A DNA stretch of 26,245 nucleotides from DAIOFH01 sp036745875 (GCA_036745875.1 DAIOFH010000050.1:1-26245); one strand, 5' to 3'; numbered from the stretch's first letter, positions 9,969 through 19,389 are shown. Program-made: numbers and translations. The notes: generated by a model from the letters alone, not told the origin.

Positions 9969-10496
9969 TTGTCGACCAACTTTCATAAGCCTGTGCGCAT
10001 GGCATGCATCGCGCTTGCCGCGGTTGTCATTATAGCGGGCTGCAGTACCTCCACTCGTTCCACCGGTCTGCCGGAGCATATCCGCACGGTGGAAGTGCAT
10101 ATTTTCCAGAATAAAACCATGTACCAGGGCCTAGAGGGTCGCTTGACGCGTCAGATCATCGACAGGATTAATATGGACCCATCGATCCGCGTCGTTTCGC
10201 GCGGTGGCGACGCGATCATTACAGGCGAAATTACCGACGTTAAACGCACCACTGTCCGTGAAACAACCACAGACGAACCGGCCACAGTCTCTCTGTCGAT
10301 GCATGCCATTTTCTCGTTCTATGACGAGATCGGACGCCGATATCTTCTGGAGGATGTCCCTGTCAGCAGTTCGGATTCCAGTTCATCGGCGGGCCTGTAC
10401 GAAGCGGCGCGCGGCGAATCCACTACCTTGGCGGAAGAAGGCGCGTCCAGGGTGCTGGCTGCAGACATCGTTCGGCGAACGATTGGCATGTGGTAG
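9969..10496 (+). CDS. lptE: LPS-assembly lipoprotein LptE
   Basis: A 175-residue lipoprotein. Starting at TTG 9969 gives a well-formed lipoprotein signal: a short basic N-terminus (MSTNFHKPVR), a hydrophobic core and the lipobox IAGC, with the mature protein beginning CSTSTRST. AAAGGGGA at 9955-9962 precedes that TTG at good spacing; an upstream TTG (9924) and an inner ATG (9999) are alternatives. The mature domain has the pattern seen in LptE of PVC-type bacteria: HIRTVEVHIFQNKT, then YQGLEGRLTRQIIDRI, and a GEI/TDV strand region. LptE plugs the LptD barrel that delivers lipopolysaccharide to the outer leaflet. The gene follows the BamD-like TPR gene by 88 bp and likely shares its transcript. 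The family call is fairly firm; no lptD is in the window. Confidence 0.78.
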   Translation: MSTNFHKPVRMACIALAAVVIIAGCSTSTRSTGLPEHIRTVEVHIFQNKTMYQGLEGRLTRQIIDRINMDPSIRVVSRGGDAIITGEITDVKRTTVRETTTDEPATVSLSMHAIFSFYDEIGRRYLLEDVPVSSSDSSSSAGLYEAARGESTTLAEEGASRVLAADIVRRTIGMW

Positions 10497-10564
10497 CGAA
10501 GAGAGCGTGAAGAGAGGGTGGTATCTGTTTTTTGGGCAGTTTGAAATTTTCCGGAACCCGAATC

Positions 10565-10595
10565 AAACGGCGCTCCTATTCTGGAGCGCCGGTTT
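10565..10595 (+). terminator. Hairpin terminator after lptE
   Basis: CGGCGCTCC (10568-10576) pairs with GGAGCGCCG (10583-10591) around TATTCT. The flanking AAA/TTT extend the stem past a one-base bulge, and T-rich DNA follows. It is placed 69 bp after the lptE stop. Confidence 0.65.
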
Positions 10596-10722
10596 ATCAT
10601 CTTTGGGTGTTTTTACTTTTTTCTGAAAATGATAATGGAAAAAGCGACAGCTATAGAAGAACAAGTTTAAGAATCCGCCAGGCGCATGACGGCAGGGCGG
10701 TTGATTGCAGAAAGTGTACATA

Positions 10723-12801
<2,079 letters not shown>

Positions 12802-12825
12802 CCAGACAGAGACAGGCAGGGTATT

Positions 12826-12869
12826 CAATTCCGCCTCAACCATAACCGGTTGAGGCGGAATTGTTTTTT
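12826..12869 (+). terminator. Rho-independent terminator of ftsH
   Basis: A perfect 16-bp stem, CAATTCCGCCTCAACC with GGTTGAGGCGGAATTG around a 6-base loop, is followed directly by TTTTTT. It begins 25 bp after the ftsH stop. This is a classic intrinsic terminator. Confidence 0.95.
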
Positions 12870-12894
12870 GCCGCCCCAAAAAACCCATTTCTTC

Positions 12895-12924
12895 TTTACC
12901 CCTTTTCATGCTATAACTTATACT
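12895..12924 (+). promoter_or_regulatory. Possible promoter of the permease/EFR1 unit
   Basis: TTTACC (12895-12900) and TATACT (12919-12924) are 18 bp apart. An overlapping alternative -10, TATAAC, is at 12912-12917. The pair lies after the ftsH terminator and about 85 bp before the permease start. Confidence 0.4.
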
Positions 12925-12954
12925 CAATTTGAAACCAACATCCGGGGGATGTTT

Positions 12955-12993
12955 CAGTGACATGCATCCAATCCTTGACAATTGTCAGTGACA
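12955..12993 (+). promoter_or_regulatory. Candidate operator: palindrome plus direct repeats
   Basis: CAGTGACA occurs twice (12955-12962 and 12986-12993), offset by 31 bp, about three helical turns. A perfect 12-bp palindrome, TGACAATTGTCA (12976-12987), overlaps the second copy. The set lies just downstream of the predicted promoter and 13 bp before the permease ATG, a usual place for a repressor. No regulator gene is adjacent. Confidence 0.45.
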
Positions 12994-13006
12994 GGGGTAC
13001 TTGCAC

Positions 13007-14491
13007 ATGAAAGCAAAGAAACGTTCGGGAGTTGCGGGCGGAGCGGTCAGAACAATCGGCATGTTTGCCATGGCGGCGCTTGTCGGCGCATTGACCCACG
13101 CCTGGAGCCTGAATTTCGAGCAGATATTGTCGGCCTCCATTTTCACCCTCATCATCATGGCGACATTGCTGTTCTGGAAGTTCCGCCTTGCCATCGCCTT
13201 TATGGGCATCGGCGTCCTGATGATCTGCAATGTCATGGACATCCCGAGCCTGATCGTCGAATCGAAGCTCGACGTCATCCTCTTCCTTATCGGCATGATG
13301 ATAACCATCGGCGTGCTCAAGGACCTCGGCCTTTTCACGTGGATCATCCTGACGGTGATCTCCGCAAAAAGCATGACCGCCAGACTCTTTGTCGCCATCA
13401 CCTGCGTCATGGGCGCGATCATGGCCTGCATGGTCGACGAGGTCACCTCAATCGTCTTCATCACAGCCCTTATCTTCCAGGTCGCGGACACGCTGAAGCT
13501 GAAGCCGACGCCGTTTATCATCATGGCGGTCCTGGCCACGAACATTGGTTCCGCAGGCACGATGCTTGGCAATCCGGTCGGAATCCTCATCGGGCAAAAC
13601 GCCGATCCTCCGCTCTCCTTCGGCGACTTCATGCACTGGTCGTTCCCGCTGATGACGGTGGAATTCGTCATCGTGTTCATCTTCATGCTCTGGTGGTTCA
13701 GGAAGCCGATCGGGGAGATGGACGTCAAGCTTACGGAGCGCCGCGCCATGGGCCTCTCGCTTGGCCCCATTGTCAGCGTTCCCTACCGGAAAAGCCTGTC
13801 CATCCTTTTCCTCCTGGTGTTCCTCCTGTCGCTGCATTCGACCATCGAGCGCTATCTGTCGCTGCCGCCGAACACCATGCTGATCATGACCCCCCTGATC
13901 CTCTCCGGCGCGCTGATGGTCTGGCGGCACGACCAGGCGAGAAAATACATAGAGCATGATGTCGAATGGTGGACATTGATGTTCTTCATGATGCTGTTCG
14001 CGGTCGCCGGCACGCTGGAACACACCAAGGTGACTGTGGCGATGGCTGACGGGTTCGCCACGACGTTCGGCGACAGCCCGACGGTGCTGGTCCCCGTCAT
14101 TCTCGGGCTTTCCGCCATTGGCAGCGCCTTCGTGGACAACATCGTCTTTGTCGCCGCCTTCATGCCTGTCGTCACCAAGCTGGAACAGACGCCCCTCCTG
14201 TGGGCGCTCCTCCACGGCGCGTGCCTCGGCGGCAACATCACGATGATCGGGTCGACCGCCAACATCGTCGCCCTCGGCATGATGGAAAAGCGTTACCGTA
14301 CCAGCGTCAATTTCTTCGAGTGGTTCAGGACCGGCCTCATTGTCGGGATTATTTCCTGCCTCGTCGCATGGATGGGCATTGTCGTGATGTCGCCGTATAT
14401 GCCGACCCGCGCCGAAAGGCTCCAGGCGGTGGGCCTGACCGCGGTAGCCGAGCCGGGAAGCGACAGTAATCAGTCGGGAGGGGGGCATTAA
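13007..14491 (+). CDS. ArsB/NhaD-type ion transporter superfamily permease
   Basis: A 494-residue integral membrane protein with 11-13 hydrophobic segments in two related halves. Each half has the superfamily's re-entrant signature: ATNIGSAGTMLGNPVGILIG in the first and GGNITMIGSTANIVALGMME in the second. An acidic EVTSIVF motif (...VDEVTSIVFIT) comes before the first. The family includes Na+/H+ antiporters (NhaD), arsenite permeases (ArsB) and dicarboxylate carriers, and the substrate cannot be fixed here. No arsenic genes are nearby, which argues weakly against ArsB function. ATG 13007 follows AGGGG (12993-12997). EFR1 ferredoxin starts 19 bp after its stop, so the two are probably co-transcribed; a redox link to ion transport is speculative. 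Confidence 0.88.
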   Translation: MKAKKRSGVAGGAVRTIGMFAMAALVGALTHAWSLNFEQILSASIFTLIIMATLLFWKFRLAIAFMGIGVLMICNVMDIPSLIVESKLDVILFLIGMMITIGVLKDLGLFTWIILTVISAKSMTARLFVAITCVMGAIMACMVDEVTSIVFITALIFQVADTLKLKPTPFIIMAVLATNIGSAGTMLGNPVGILIGQNADPPLSFGDFMHWSFPLMTVEFVIVFIFMLWWFRKPIGEMDVKLTERRAMGLSLGPIVSVPYRKSLSILFLLVFLLSLHSTIERYLSLPPNTMLIMTPLILSGALMVWRHDQARKYIEHDVEWWTLMFFMMLFAVAGTLEHTKVTVAMADGFATTFGDSPTVLVPVILGLSAIGSAFVDNIVFVAAFMPVVTKLEQTPLLWALLHGACLGGNITMIGSTANIVALGMMEKRYRTSVNFFEWFRTGLIVGIISCLVAWMGIVVMSPYMPTRAERLQAVGLTAVAEPGSDSNQSGGGH

Positions 14492-14510
14492 AGGCAGGAG
14501 GTAATGTGTC

Positions 14511-15356
14511 ATGCCCGCTCTTGATCTTGCAAGCGTGTATTTCAGCCCCACGTGGTCGACGCAAACGACAATCAGGATGATGGCCAAGGGAATGGGCGCT
14601 GTCGCGCGGGAATACGACATAACGCCGGCAATACACCCCTTCAAGGAAACAACCGACCTCTCGGAAAGCGGCCTGGTCGTATTCGCCTCTCCCGTCTACT
14701 GCGGCAGGATTCCCCAGGTGGCGGTGAGGCGCATGAAGCGCTTCGTCGGCCGCGACACGCCCGCCGTGGTGGTGGCAGTCTACGGCAATCGAAATTACGA
14801 CGACAGCCTGGCGGAATTGCAGGATCTGGCGATGGAAAACGGCTTCAGGGTGATAGCGGCGGCGGCATGCGTCGCGCAGCACACCTATGCAAGCACTGTC
14901 GCGCCCGGCCGCCCGGACCCCGAGGACTGGCTGCGATTGGAAAATTTCGGCGCTCAGGTGGAGGGAAAACTTGAAGCGTTCAACCCTTCCTGGACTGAAA
15001 ACGTCAAGATCAAGGGAAAGCGTCCCTATTGCGACCCGATACGCCTGACGCCCTGCACGCCGACGACGATTGATTCCTGCACCCTTTGCGGAACCTGCGC
15101 CTGGCACTGCCCGGCAGCCGCCATTCCCTTCGACACCCCGAACGTTACGCTTGCCGATGCCTGCATCTCCTGCGGACGCTGCATCAAGGTCTGTCCCGAC
15201 CGGTCGCGGCGTTTTCATCCGGAGTCGCTGCGTTCAGTTATCCATTTCTTGGAAACGTCTGCAGCTGATAAGCGGCAGAATGAATTTTTCCTGGAACTAG
15301 ATGATTTTAAGATTTCCGTGATAATAAAGAGTTATACAGTTTTCAGAAGGAAATAA
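14511..15356 (+). CDS. EFR1-family flavodoxin-ferredoxin fusion
   Basis: A 281-residue soluble electron-transfer protein. The N-terminal flavodoxin-like domain (~1-160) starts with FSPTWSTQTT, matching the FMN phosphate-binding FSPTGTT pattern. It contains ASPVYCGRIPQVAVRRMKRF, typical of this fusion family. The C-terminal ferredoxin domain carries two 4Fe-4S motifs: Cys190/193/196/200 (CTLCGTCAWHCP) and Cys218/221/224/228 (CISCGRCIKVCP). AGGAGG at 14496-14501 is 9 bp before the ATG. Such proteins are common in strict anaerobes. The last ~18 residues beyond the usual FFLEL-like end are AT-rich and poorly conserved in character, a possible extension into former intergenic DNA. The partner enzyme is not identified; co-transcription with the permease is likely. 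Confidence 0.88.
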   Translation: MPALDLASVYFSPTWSTQTTIRMMAKGMGAVAREYDITPAIHPFKETTDLSESGLVVFASPVYCGRIPQVAVRRMKRFVGRDTPAVVVAVYGNRNYDDSLAELQDLAMENGFRVIAAAACVAQHTYASTVAPGRPDPEDWLRLENFGAQVEGKLEAFNPSWTENVKIKGKRPYCDPIRLTPCTPTTIDSCTLCGTCAWHCPAAAIPFDTPNVTLADACISCGRCIKVCPDRSRRFHPESLRSVIHFLETSAADKRQNEFFLELDDFKISVIIKSYTVFRRK

Positions 15357-15407
15357 ACAGCATACCAACGTACACGATTTTTTTTGAGAAAAGGGGTATG
15401 CTTTACC

Positions 15408-15436
15408 CATAGCGGAGGCAAGAAGACCTGGATCCG
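15408..15436. repeat. Dispersed repeat copy 2
   Basis: The tag begins CATAGCGGAGGCAAGAAGAC and continues CTGGATCCGG. It matches the inverted arms of the element at 21061-21226 and copy 1 at the window start. A short GGGTA-TGCT-TTACCC-like hairpin precedes it. It lies in noncoding DNA after the EFR1 gene. Confidence 0.6.
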
Positions 15437-15541
15437 GCTACGGGCAAAACACGAAAACTTCTTAACACGGAATTTCTTAAGGTGCTCTAGCCGAATTGCA
15501 TACTTACTCATCCGCGTACGCAAAACACAGAGGAAAATAAC

Positions 15542-15568
15542 AAAGCCCCCGGCAAAGCCGGGGGCTTT
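15542..15568 (-). terminator. Terminator of the symporter/small-protein unit
   Basis: A perfect 12-bp stem, AAAGCCCCCGGC with GCCGGGGGCTTT around a 3-base loop. Read on the minus strand it is followed by T-rich DNA (TTTGTTATTTT). It sits 35 bp beyond the 33-residue gene's stop. It may also stop plus-strand transcripts from the EFR1 gene. Confidence 0.85.
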
Positions 15569-15603
15569 CGTCGAACAATCACTCCAGTGGTAAAGCGATT
15601 GTC

Positions 15604-15705
15604 CTACTGGCTTTCTTTCGACCACGCAATCGCGAATATGGCGTAGATGACGCCTACCGCAATAACTCCGGTCATCCAATAAACTTCGCCAATGGCGTAA
15701 ATCAT
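15604..15705 (-). CDS. 33-residue single-TM microprotein (symporter operon)
   Basis: An open frame too short for usual gene callers, beginning MIYAIGEVYWMTGVIAVGVI and ending with the short tail WSKESQ and TAG. One hydrophobic helix covers about residues 11-28, with a Lys in the tail. GAAGGAG at 15711-15717 sits 5 bp before the ATG, a strong ribosome site. The gene follows the 40-residue gene by 98 bp and precedes the terminator at 15542-15568 on the same strand. I recognise no family. By position it could be a small subunit or stabiliser of the SSS symporter. Known SSS partners such as YhdT or DUF4212 proteins are about 80-90 residues with two helices, so this would be a different type. Translation is unproven. 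Confidence 0.65.
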   Translation of the reverse strand: MIYAIGEVYWMTGVIAVGVIYAIFAIAWSKESQ

Positions 15706-15803
15706 CGTTTCTCCTTCAAAAGTCTATTCCAGGCAGAGCTTTTCATGGACACGAATATCCGGCTCCGCACAGATCGATTTGGGACACACACGCACTACCC
15801 AGC

Positions 15804-15926
15804 TCATTCAACCTCGAAGTCTTCCTGGTAGTCGGTGATGGTGAATTTGCCGACTATCTGGAACGCCGCAGTGACGATGACGATAAGGACCGCCGATTGC
15901 ACGATCAGACTCAGCGCTAAGTTCAT
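15804..15926 (-). CDS. 40-residue single-TM microprotein (symporter operon)
   Basis: A short open frame beginning MNLALSLIVQSAVLIVIVTA, with one hydrophobic helix at about 3-26 and a strongly acidic cytoplasmic-like tail ending DYQEDFEVE before TGA. AGGAGA at 15933-15938 lies 6 bp before the ATG. It starts 95 bp after the symporter stop on the same strand, with no terminator between them. No family is recognised. Size, single helix and charged tail resemble regulatory or assembly microproteins that bind larger transporters. Its placement beside the 33-residue gene suggests the pair acts with the SSS symporter. The coding call rests on the ribosome site, membrane pattern and operon position; codon statistics on so short a gene are weak evidence. 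Confidence 0.68.
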   Translation of the reverse strand: MNLALSLIVQSAVLIVIVTAAFQIVGKFTITDYQEDFEVE

Positions 15927-16021
15927 TTGTATTCTCCTGTATGTATTTCATCTATGGCTCATTCCGAATCAACTCTTCTTGATGACTGTCATTTCCTTTT
16001 TCCATAAAAGGGGACGACAAA

Positions 16022-17524
16022 TCAAGCAGAAGCCTTGGTGGCCTTCTTAAGAGCCAGTTCCTTGAAGTAAGCCATATCGCCGGGGAGGATCAGGTTCAGG
16101 ATGACGCCGCCGACAATCGATACCGCCAGCGTGACAAAGGGAACCGGAACTCCCGCAAGACCAAGCGCGAACGGGGTCGAGGTGTAGGTCCAGAGGATGA
16201 CGAGGATCCAGGACACGGCGAAGATGATGCCGGCGGCGGTACGCGAGCGTTTCCAGAACATGCCATAGACGACGTTCCAGAAGATCGGACAGAGCCAGGC
16301 GAAGGCCCAGTTCGCGCCTGAAATGATTTCCGGAAGGAATCCGGAGACGGCGATGGCGACCAGACCGGAAATGACGATGACCACGCGGGTAATCTTGGTG
16401 ATCTGGGCTTCGTCGGCACGTGGATTCTTGAGGGTGTAGATGTTGTTGGCGAAGAGCGCGCCGAGACCCATGGTGGTGATGGCGAAAGTCGAAAGGACCG
16501 CGCCGAGGAATGCCGCGAGCAACCAGGCGACGAGCCAACCGGGCAGATAGTTCAGGAGCATGGTCGGGCCGGCGACCTTGGCGGCCAGCGCCACGTCCGT
16601 CAGCTCAAGCTGGCCGGTCTCGAACAGCGCTTTTGCGGTGATGCCCATGATTGCGGTGAATACGCCGAACAGGCCGTTCACCGGAGCGGCGATCCACAAC
16701 GCCTTGATGATGGTGCGTTCGTTACGGGCGGCCATGGCGGACTGGAGGCCCATCTGGCTGATGCCCTGCGCGAAGGTGACGGCAATGATGTTGGCGACGC
16801 CGAAAGCGAGGAACATCCCCGGAGCGCCCCAAATGCTGATCATGTAGGAGAATTGCCCGCCGTTCTCGGCAGCGTAATGGTTCTGGACCATTTCCCAGCC
16901 GCCGATGATCGCGCCGCCGAGGTAAATCACGGCGACAATGATGCCAATGTACATGACGATGACGTTGATCATGTTGACCCAGCCGACTTCCTTCATGCCG
17001 GCGAGAATGACATAGAAAATGCCGATGACGCCGCCGATGAGCGCGCCTACGGGGATGCTGACACTGCCAAAGGTGAGGGTATGGAAGATGATCCCGAGGG
17101 CCTGCGACTCCATGGTGAGAATCGCGAAAGTCTGGCCGGCAATGACGCAGGTACAAACCAAGGCGATCTTACGGCCGTAGAGCTGCTTGATCATGTTCGG
17201 GACGGTGGATACGCGCAACCTGCGCACCCAACGACCGGTGGCGAGACACACTACGCACAGCAGCGTCACGTGGCCTATGGAGAACCAAATGGCCACCATG
17301 CCCATGTGCCAGGCCATTTCCATGATGCCGAACACGTGTACCGCGCCAAGCACCGCCAGCGCCAAGGAAACGCCGACAAGGGGCGCGGACATGTCGCGGT
17401 TCGAAGTAATAAACGCGTCCTTCGACTCGGCATGGGCGCTCTTTTTCTGTTTCGCCATAAGATAGAGGCTGACGCCTCCGATAGAAATTATTTCATACAG
17501 TAATACTACAATTAAAATCCACAT
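16022..17524 (-). CDS. Sodium:solute symporter (SSS family)
   Basis: A 500-residue integral membrane protein with about 13 hydrophobic segments, the length and pattern of the SSS (PanF/PutP/acetate permease) family. It starts at an N-terminal helix MWILIVVLLYEIISIGGVSL and has a charged first loop (AKQKKSAHAESKDAFITSNRD). An SSS-like core includes AGMKEVGWVNMINVIVMYIG, FAQGISQMGLQSAMAARNER and FLGAVLSTFAITTMGLGALF. ATG 17524 is chosen because AGGAG lies just upstream; a longer frame to 17701 lacks homology-like sequence and runs through the leader. The substrate is unknown. Upstream catabolic genes (M24, hydroxyacid dehydrogenase, cupin) suggest an organic acid, amino-acid or dipeptide-like compound. 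Two microprotein genes follow directly. Confidence 0.9.
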   Translation of the reverse strand: MWILIVVLLYEIISIGGVSLYLMAKQKKSAHAESKDAFITSNRDMSAPLVGVSLALAVLGAVHVFGIMEMAWHMGMVAIWFSIGHVTLLCVVCLATGRWVRRLRVSTVPNMIKQLYGRKIALVCTCVIAGQTFAILTMESQALGIIFHTLTFGSVSIPVGALIGGVIGIFYVILAGMKEVGWVNMINVIVMYIGIIVAVIYLGGAIIGGWEMVQNHYAAENGGQFSYMISIWGAPGMFLAFGVANIIAVTFAQGISQMGLQSAMAARNERTIIKALWIAAPVNGLFGVFTAIMGITAKALFETGQLELTDVALAAKVAGPTMLLNYLPGWLVAWLLAAFLGAVLSTFAITTMGLGALFANNIYTLKNPRADEAQITKITRVVIVISGLVAIAVSGFLPEIISGANWAFAWLCPIFWNVVYGMFWKRSRTAAGIIFAVSWILVILWTYTSTPFALGLAGVPVPFVTLAVSIVGGVILNLILPGDMAYFKELALKKATKASA

Positions 17525-17765
17525 AGTTCTCCTATCCTCCGAACAATCTCCGAACCCAATTTTGTCCGTTCCGGAGCAACACCCTCTTTTATAGGCGGAG
17601 GCCGAAACGCTCACGATACGCTTCGACCTGAAAGAGTGCGGCTCGGGAACCCACTGTAACGGTTTGAAATCGGATCCTCTTTGGATCGTTGCCTCTCTCA
17701 AGAGGGTGTATCAGCCCAATACCCATCCCCGTGTGCCTCGAACCGCGCCCATGCAACGGGGATTA

Positions 17766-17781
17766 TCACAACTTACTGCCA
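17766..17781 (-). promoter_or_regulatory. Weak sigma-54-like promoter upstream of the symporter
   Basis: On the minus strand TGGCAGTAAGTTGTGA has a perfect -24 part (TGGCA) and correct spacing, but the -12 element is TTGT instead of TTGC. It lies just after the cupin terminator and about 242 bp before the symporter start. The mismatch hits the most conserved -12 base, so this may be chance. Confidence 0.3.
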
Positions 17782-17794
17782 CTTTACAAAATGG

Positions 17795-17829
17795 AAAAAG
17801 GGATCGCCGGCCTTTCGGCAAGCGATCCC
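17795..17829 (-). terminator. Terminator after the cupin gene
   Basis: GGGATCGC (17800-17807) and GCGATCCC (17822-17829) form an 8-bp stem with extra GC pairing inside. On the minus strand it is followed by TTTTT (17795-17799). It begins 16 bp after the cupin stop: an intrinsic terminator separating the enzyme genes from the symporter unit. Confidence 0.88.
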
Positions 17830-17844
17830 TCGAGGGTCAGCCGC

Positions 17845-18207
17845 TTATTTTTTCAGTTGCGCTTTCTTCATTTCGCGGCATGGAGAGAAGGTGACAAGCA
17901 TGCGAAGGGTCTCGTCGCCGGTGACGTACATTTCGTGGTCGACTCCGCGCGGAACAAAGAGGAAGTCGCCGGGGCCGATGTCAAAACGTTCGCCATCGCA
18001 AATCTGATAGCCGAAGCCGGAGGTGTAGTAGAACACGTGGTCGGAATCAGGGTGGTTATCCTTTTCCGCGCGGCCGCCCGGACGGATCTCGGTGATGTAA
18101 ACTTCAATGTCTTCGTTGATGACCGGGCACCATGAGTTGCTTTCGAAGTGAAGGGGAGCGACGCCCGACTTGAGATCCTTGGTGTTTGCCTTAAACGCCT
18201 TAGCCAT
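17845..18207 (-). CDS. Small single-domain cupin protein
   Basis: A 120-residue single cupin barrel. Motif 1 is within NHPDSDHVFYYTSGFGYQI and motif 2 within GPGDFLFVPRGVDHEMYV. Likely metal-site residues are His52, His57 and His91; His57 falls where most cupins have the Glu of motif 1, so the metal set is atypical. AAGGAG lies just before ATG 18207. It follows the hydroxyacid dehydrogenase gene by 107 bp and is closed by an intrinsic terminator. Single cupins of this type serve as isomerases, dioxygenases, lyases or sugar/acid-binding proteins. Placement in a catabolic cluster suggests an enzymatic step on the transported substrate, but no reaction can be assigned. Confidence 0.85.
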   Translation of the reverse strand: MAKAFKANTKDLKSGVAPLHFESNSWCPVINEDIEVYITEIRPGGRAEKDNHPDSDHVFYYTSGFGYQICDGERFDIGPGDFLFVPRGVDHEMYVTGDETLRMLVTFSPCREMKKAQLKK

Positions 18208-18314
18208 TTGAATATCTCCTTGCGCAAAAATATTCTACTGTTTTTAACCAAGCCAACACAATTGGCTTATACAAGAAATCACGATTTCATACTGTGCCAG
18301 ACTGCTTTTTTAGC

Positions 18315-19193
18315 CTACTTGACGCCCGACATGCCTTCAACCATCTTCACCAGAGCGGCGAAGTCCTCGCCGCCGTTGCCGTTGGCGATGGAAGCTTCCA
18401 GCATCTGCTTGGTAAGGGCGGTGGCGGGGGTGAAGACGCCAAGCTGCTTGGCGACAGACAGCGCCAGGTCCAGATCCTTCGCCATGAGGTTCGTGGCGAA
18501 CGCGGGGTCGAACTTGCGTTCACGAAGCGGCGGGATCTTGTAGCTGATGAGGGGGGAGGCGAGGACGCTGCCTGCGATGACGTCGAGGATGGTGTTCCAT
18601 TCAATGCCGGCCTTTTTGCAGAGGGTCACGGATTCCGCGAACATCTGGAGGCTGGTTGCGATCATCATGTTGAGGCCGAGCTTCATCGAACGGGCCTGGT
18701 CGCCGTCACCGAGATAGAAGCGGGTCTTCGAGAGCTTTTCGAACAACGGCATCGTCTTGTCGTACGCGGCCTGCGGGCCGGAACAGAGGATGGTGAGGCC
18801 GCCGGCCTTGGCGAGGACCGTGCTGCCGCTGACGGGAGCGCGCAGGAACGACGCTCCCTTGTCGATCAGCGAAGAGTTGCAGACCGCGCTGGATTCCATG
18901 GAAACGGTCGACATGTCGATGACGACCTGTCCGGAGGAAATAGCGGAAATCATGCCCTTTTCACCGACGATGACGTCGAGAAGGGCCTGCGAGTCGGAAA
19001 TCATCGTGAAGATGAAGTCCGCGCCCCTTACTGCTTCGGGAATGCTGGTCGTCTGCTTCGCGCCGGCCTTGACGACTTCTTCCGCCTTGGAGGCTGTCCG
19101 GTTCCACACTGTCACTTCATGCCCGGCATTAACCAGGTTGATGGACATCGGTACGCCCATATTGCCGAGTCCAATCCATGCCACTTTTGCCAT
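18315..19193 (-). CDS. NAD(P)-dependent beta-hydroxyacid dehydrogenase (3-hydroxyisobutyrate dehydrogenase family)
   Basis: A 292-residue protein with an N-terminal Rossmann fold (MAKVAWIGLGNMGVPMSINL, the GxGxMG motif) and a C-terminal all-helical domain. The substrate-loop motif is FLRAPVSGSTVLAKAGGLTI. The catalytic lysine lies in RSMKLGLNMM, where this family usually has a K-x-x-N pattern. Family members oxidise 3-hydroxyisobutyrate or reduce tartronate semialdehyde, succinic semialdehyde or glyoxylate. ATG 19193 is chosen over an upstream in-frame ATG (19211) because AGGAGG at 19201-19206 is 7 bp before it and the Rossmann strand begins right there. It lies between the M24 and cupin genes on the same strand. 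Exact substrate is undetermined. Confidence 0.9.
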   Translation of the reverse strand: MAKVAWIGLGNMGVPMSINLVNAGHEVTVWNRTASKAEEVVKAGAKQTTSIPEAVRGADFIFTMISDSQALLDVIVGEKGMISAISSGQVVIDMSTVSMESSAVCNSSLIDKGASFLRAPVSGSTVLAKAGGLTILCSGPQAAYDKTMPLFEKLSKTRFYLGDGDQARSMKLGLNMMIATSLQMFAESVTLCKKAGIEWNTILDVIAGSVLASPLISYKIPPLRERKFDPAFATNLMAKDLDLALSVAKQLGVFTPATALTKQMLEASIANGNGGEDFAALVKMVEGMSGVK

Positions 19194-19305
19194 AGAGATT
19201 CCTCCTATCAAAAATTACGAAACCAGAAAGCACAACGGCGGCGAGCCGCCTCCAACAATGTCCTGCACCATAGCGCGTGTTTGCCCATTGACCACGCGGC
19301 TATCT

Positions 19306-19375
19306 ACCACAGAGACTACAGAGAACCGCTTTTCACTTTCAAAAAAACCTCTGGCCCTCTGTGATCTCCGTGGGT
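19306..19375. repeat. ACAGAG-type imperfect inverted repeat
   Basis: ACCACAGAGACTACAGAG (from 19306) and CTCTGTGATCTCCGTGGGT (19357-19375) are imperfect inverted copies flanking 32 bp. The element lies in the 197-bp gap between the M24 and dehydrogenase genes. Its sequence resembles the CCACAGAGA-type repeats found between genes in many environmental genomes. It could fold in the transcript and affect read-through. Confidence 0.55.
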
Positions 19376-19389
19376 AAAAATTTACGCTT

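Larger units (their letters stand above)
17525..17844 (-). other. Cupin-symporter intergenic region and symporter leader
   Basis: This 320-bp stretch holds the cupin terminator, a sigma-54-like motif and a long untranslated leader before the symporter. The leader contains a CCTCT-CTCA-AGAGG hairpin near 17692. No convincing small gene or RNA was seen. Separate expression of the symporter unit is implied by the terminator. Confidence 0.5.

Noticed and set aside
15384..15593. A 69-codon plus-strand frame downstream of EFR1
   Set aside because: It overlaps a dispersed repeat and a terminator and has no ribosome site.
17525..17701. N-terminal extension of the symporter by 59 codons
   Set aside because: The extension is Arg/Ser-rich and unlike any SSS N-terminus, while the ATG at 17524 has a good ribosome site and starts directly with TM1.
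18148..19377. Long plus-strand frames opposite the dehydrogenase and cupin genes
   Set aside because: They are antisense to genes with clear motifs, and no promoter or ribosome site was seen.
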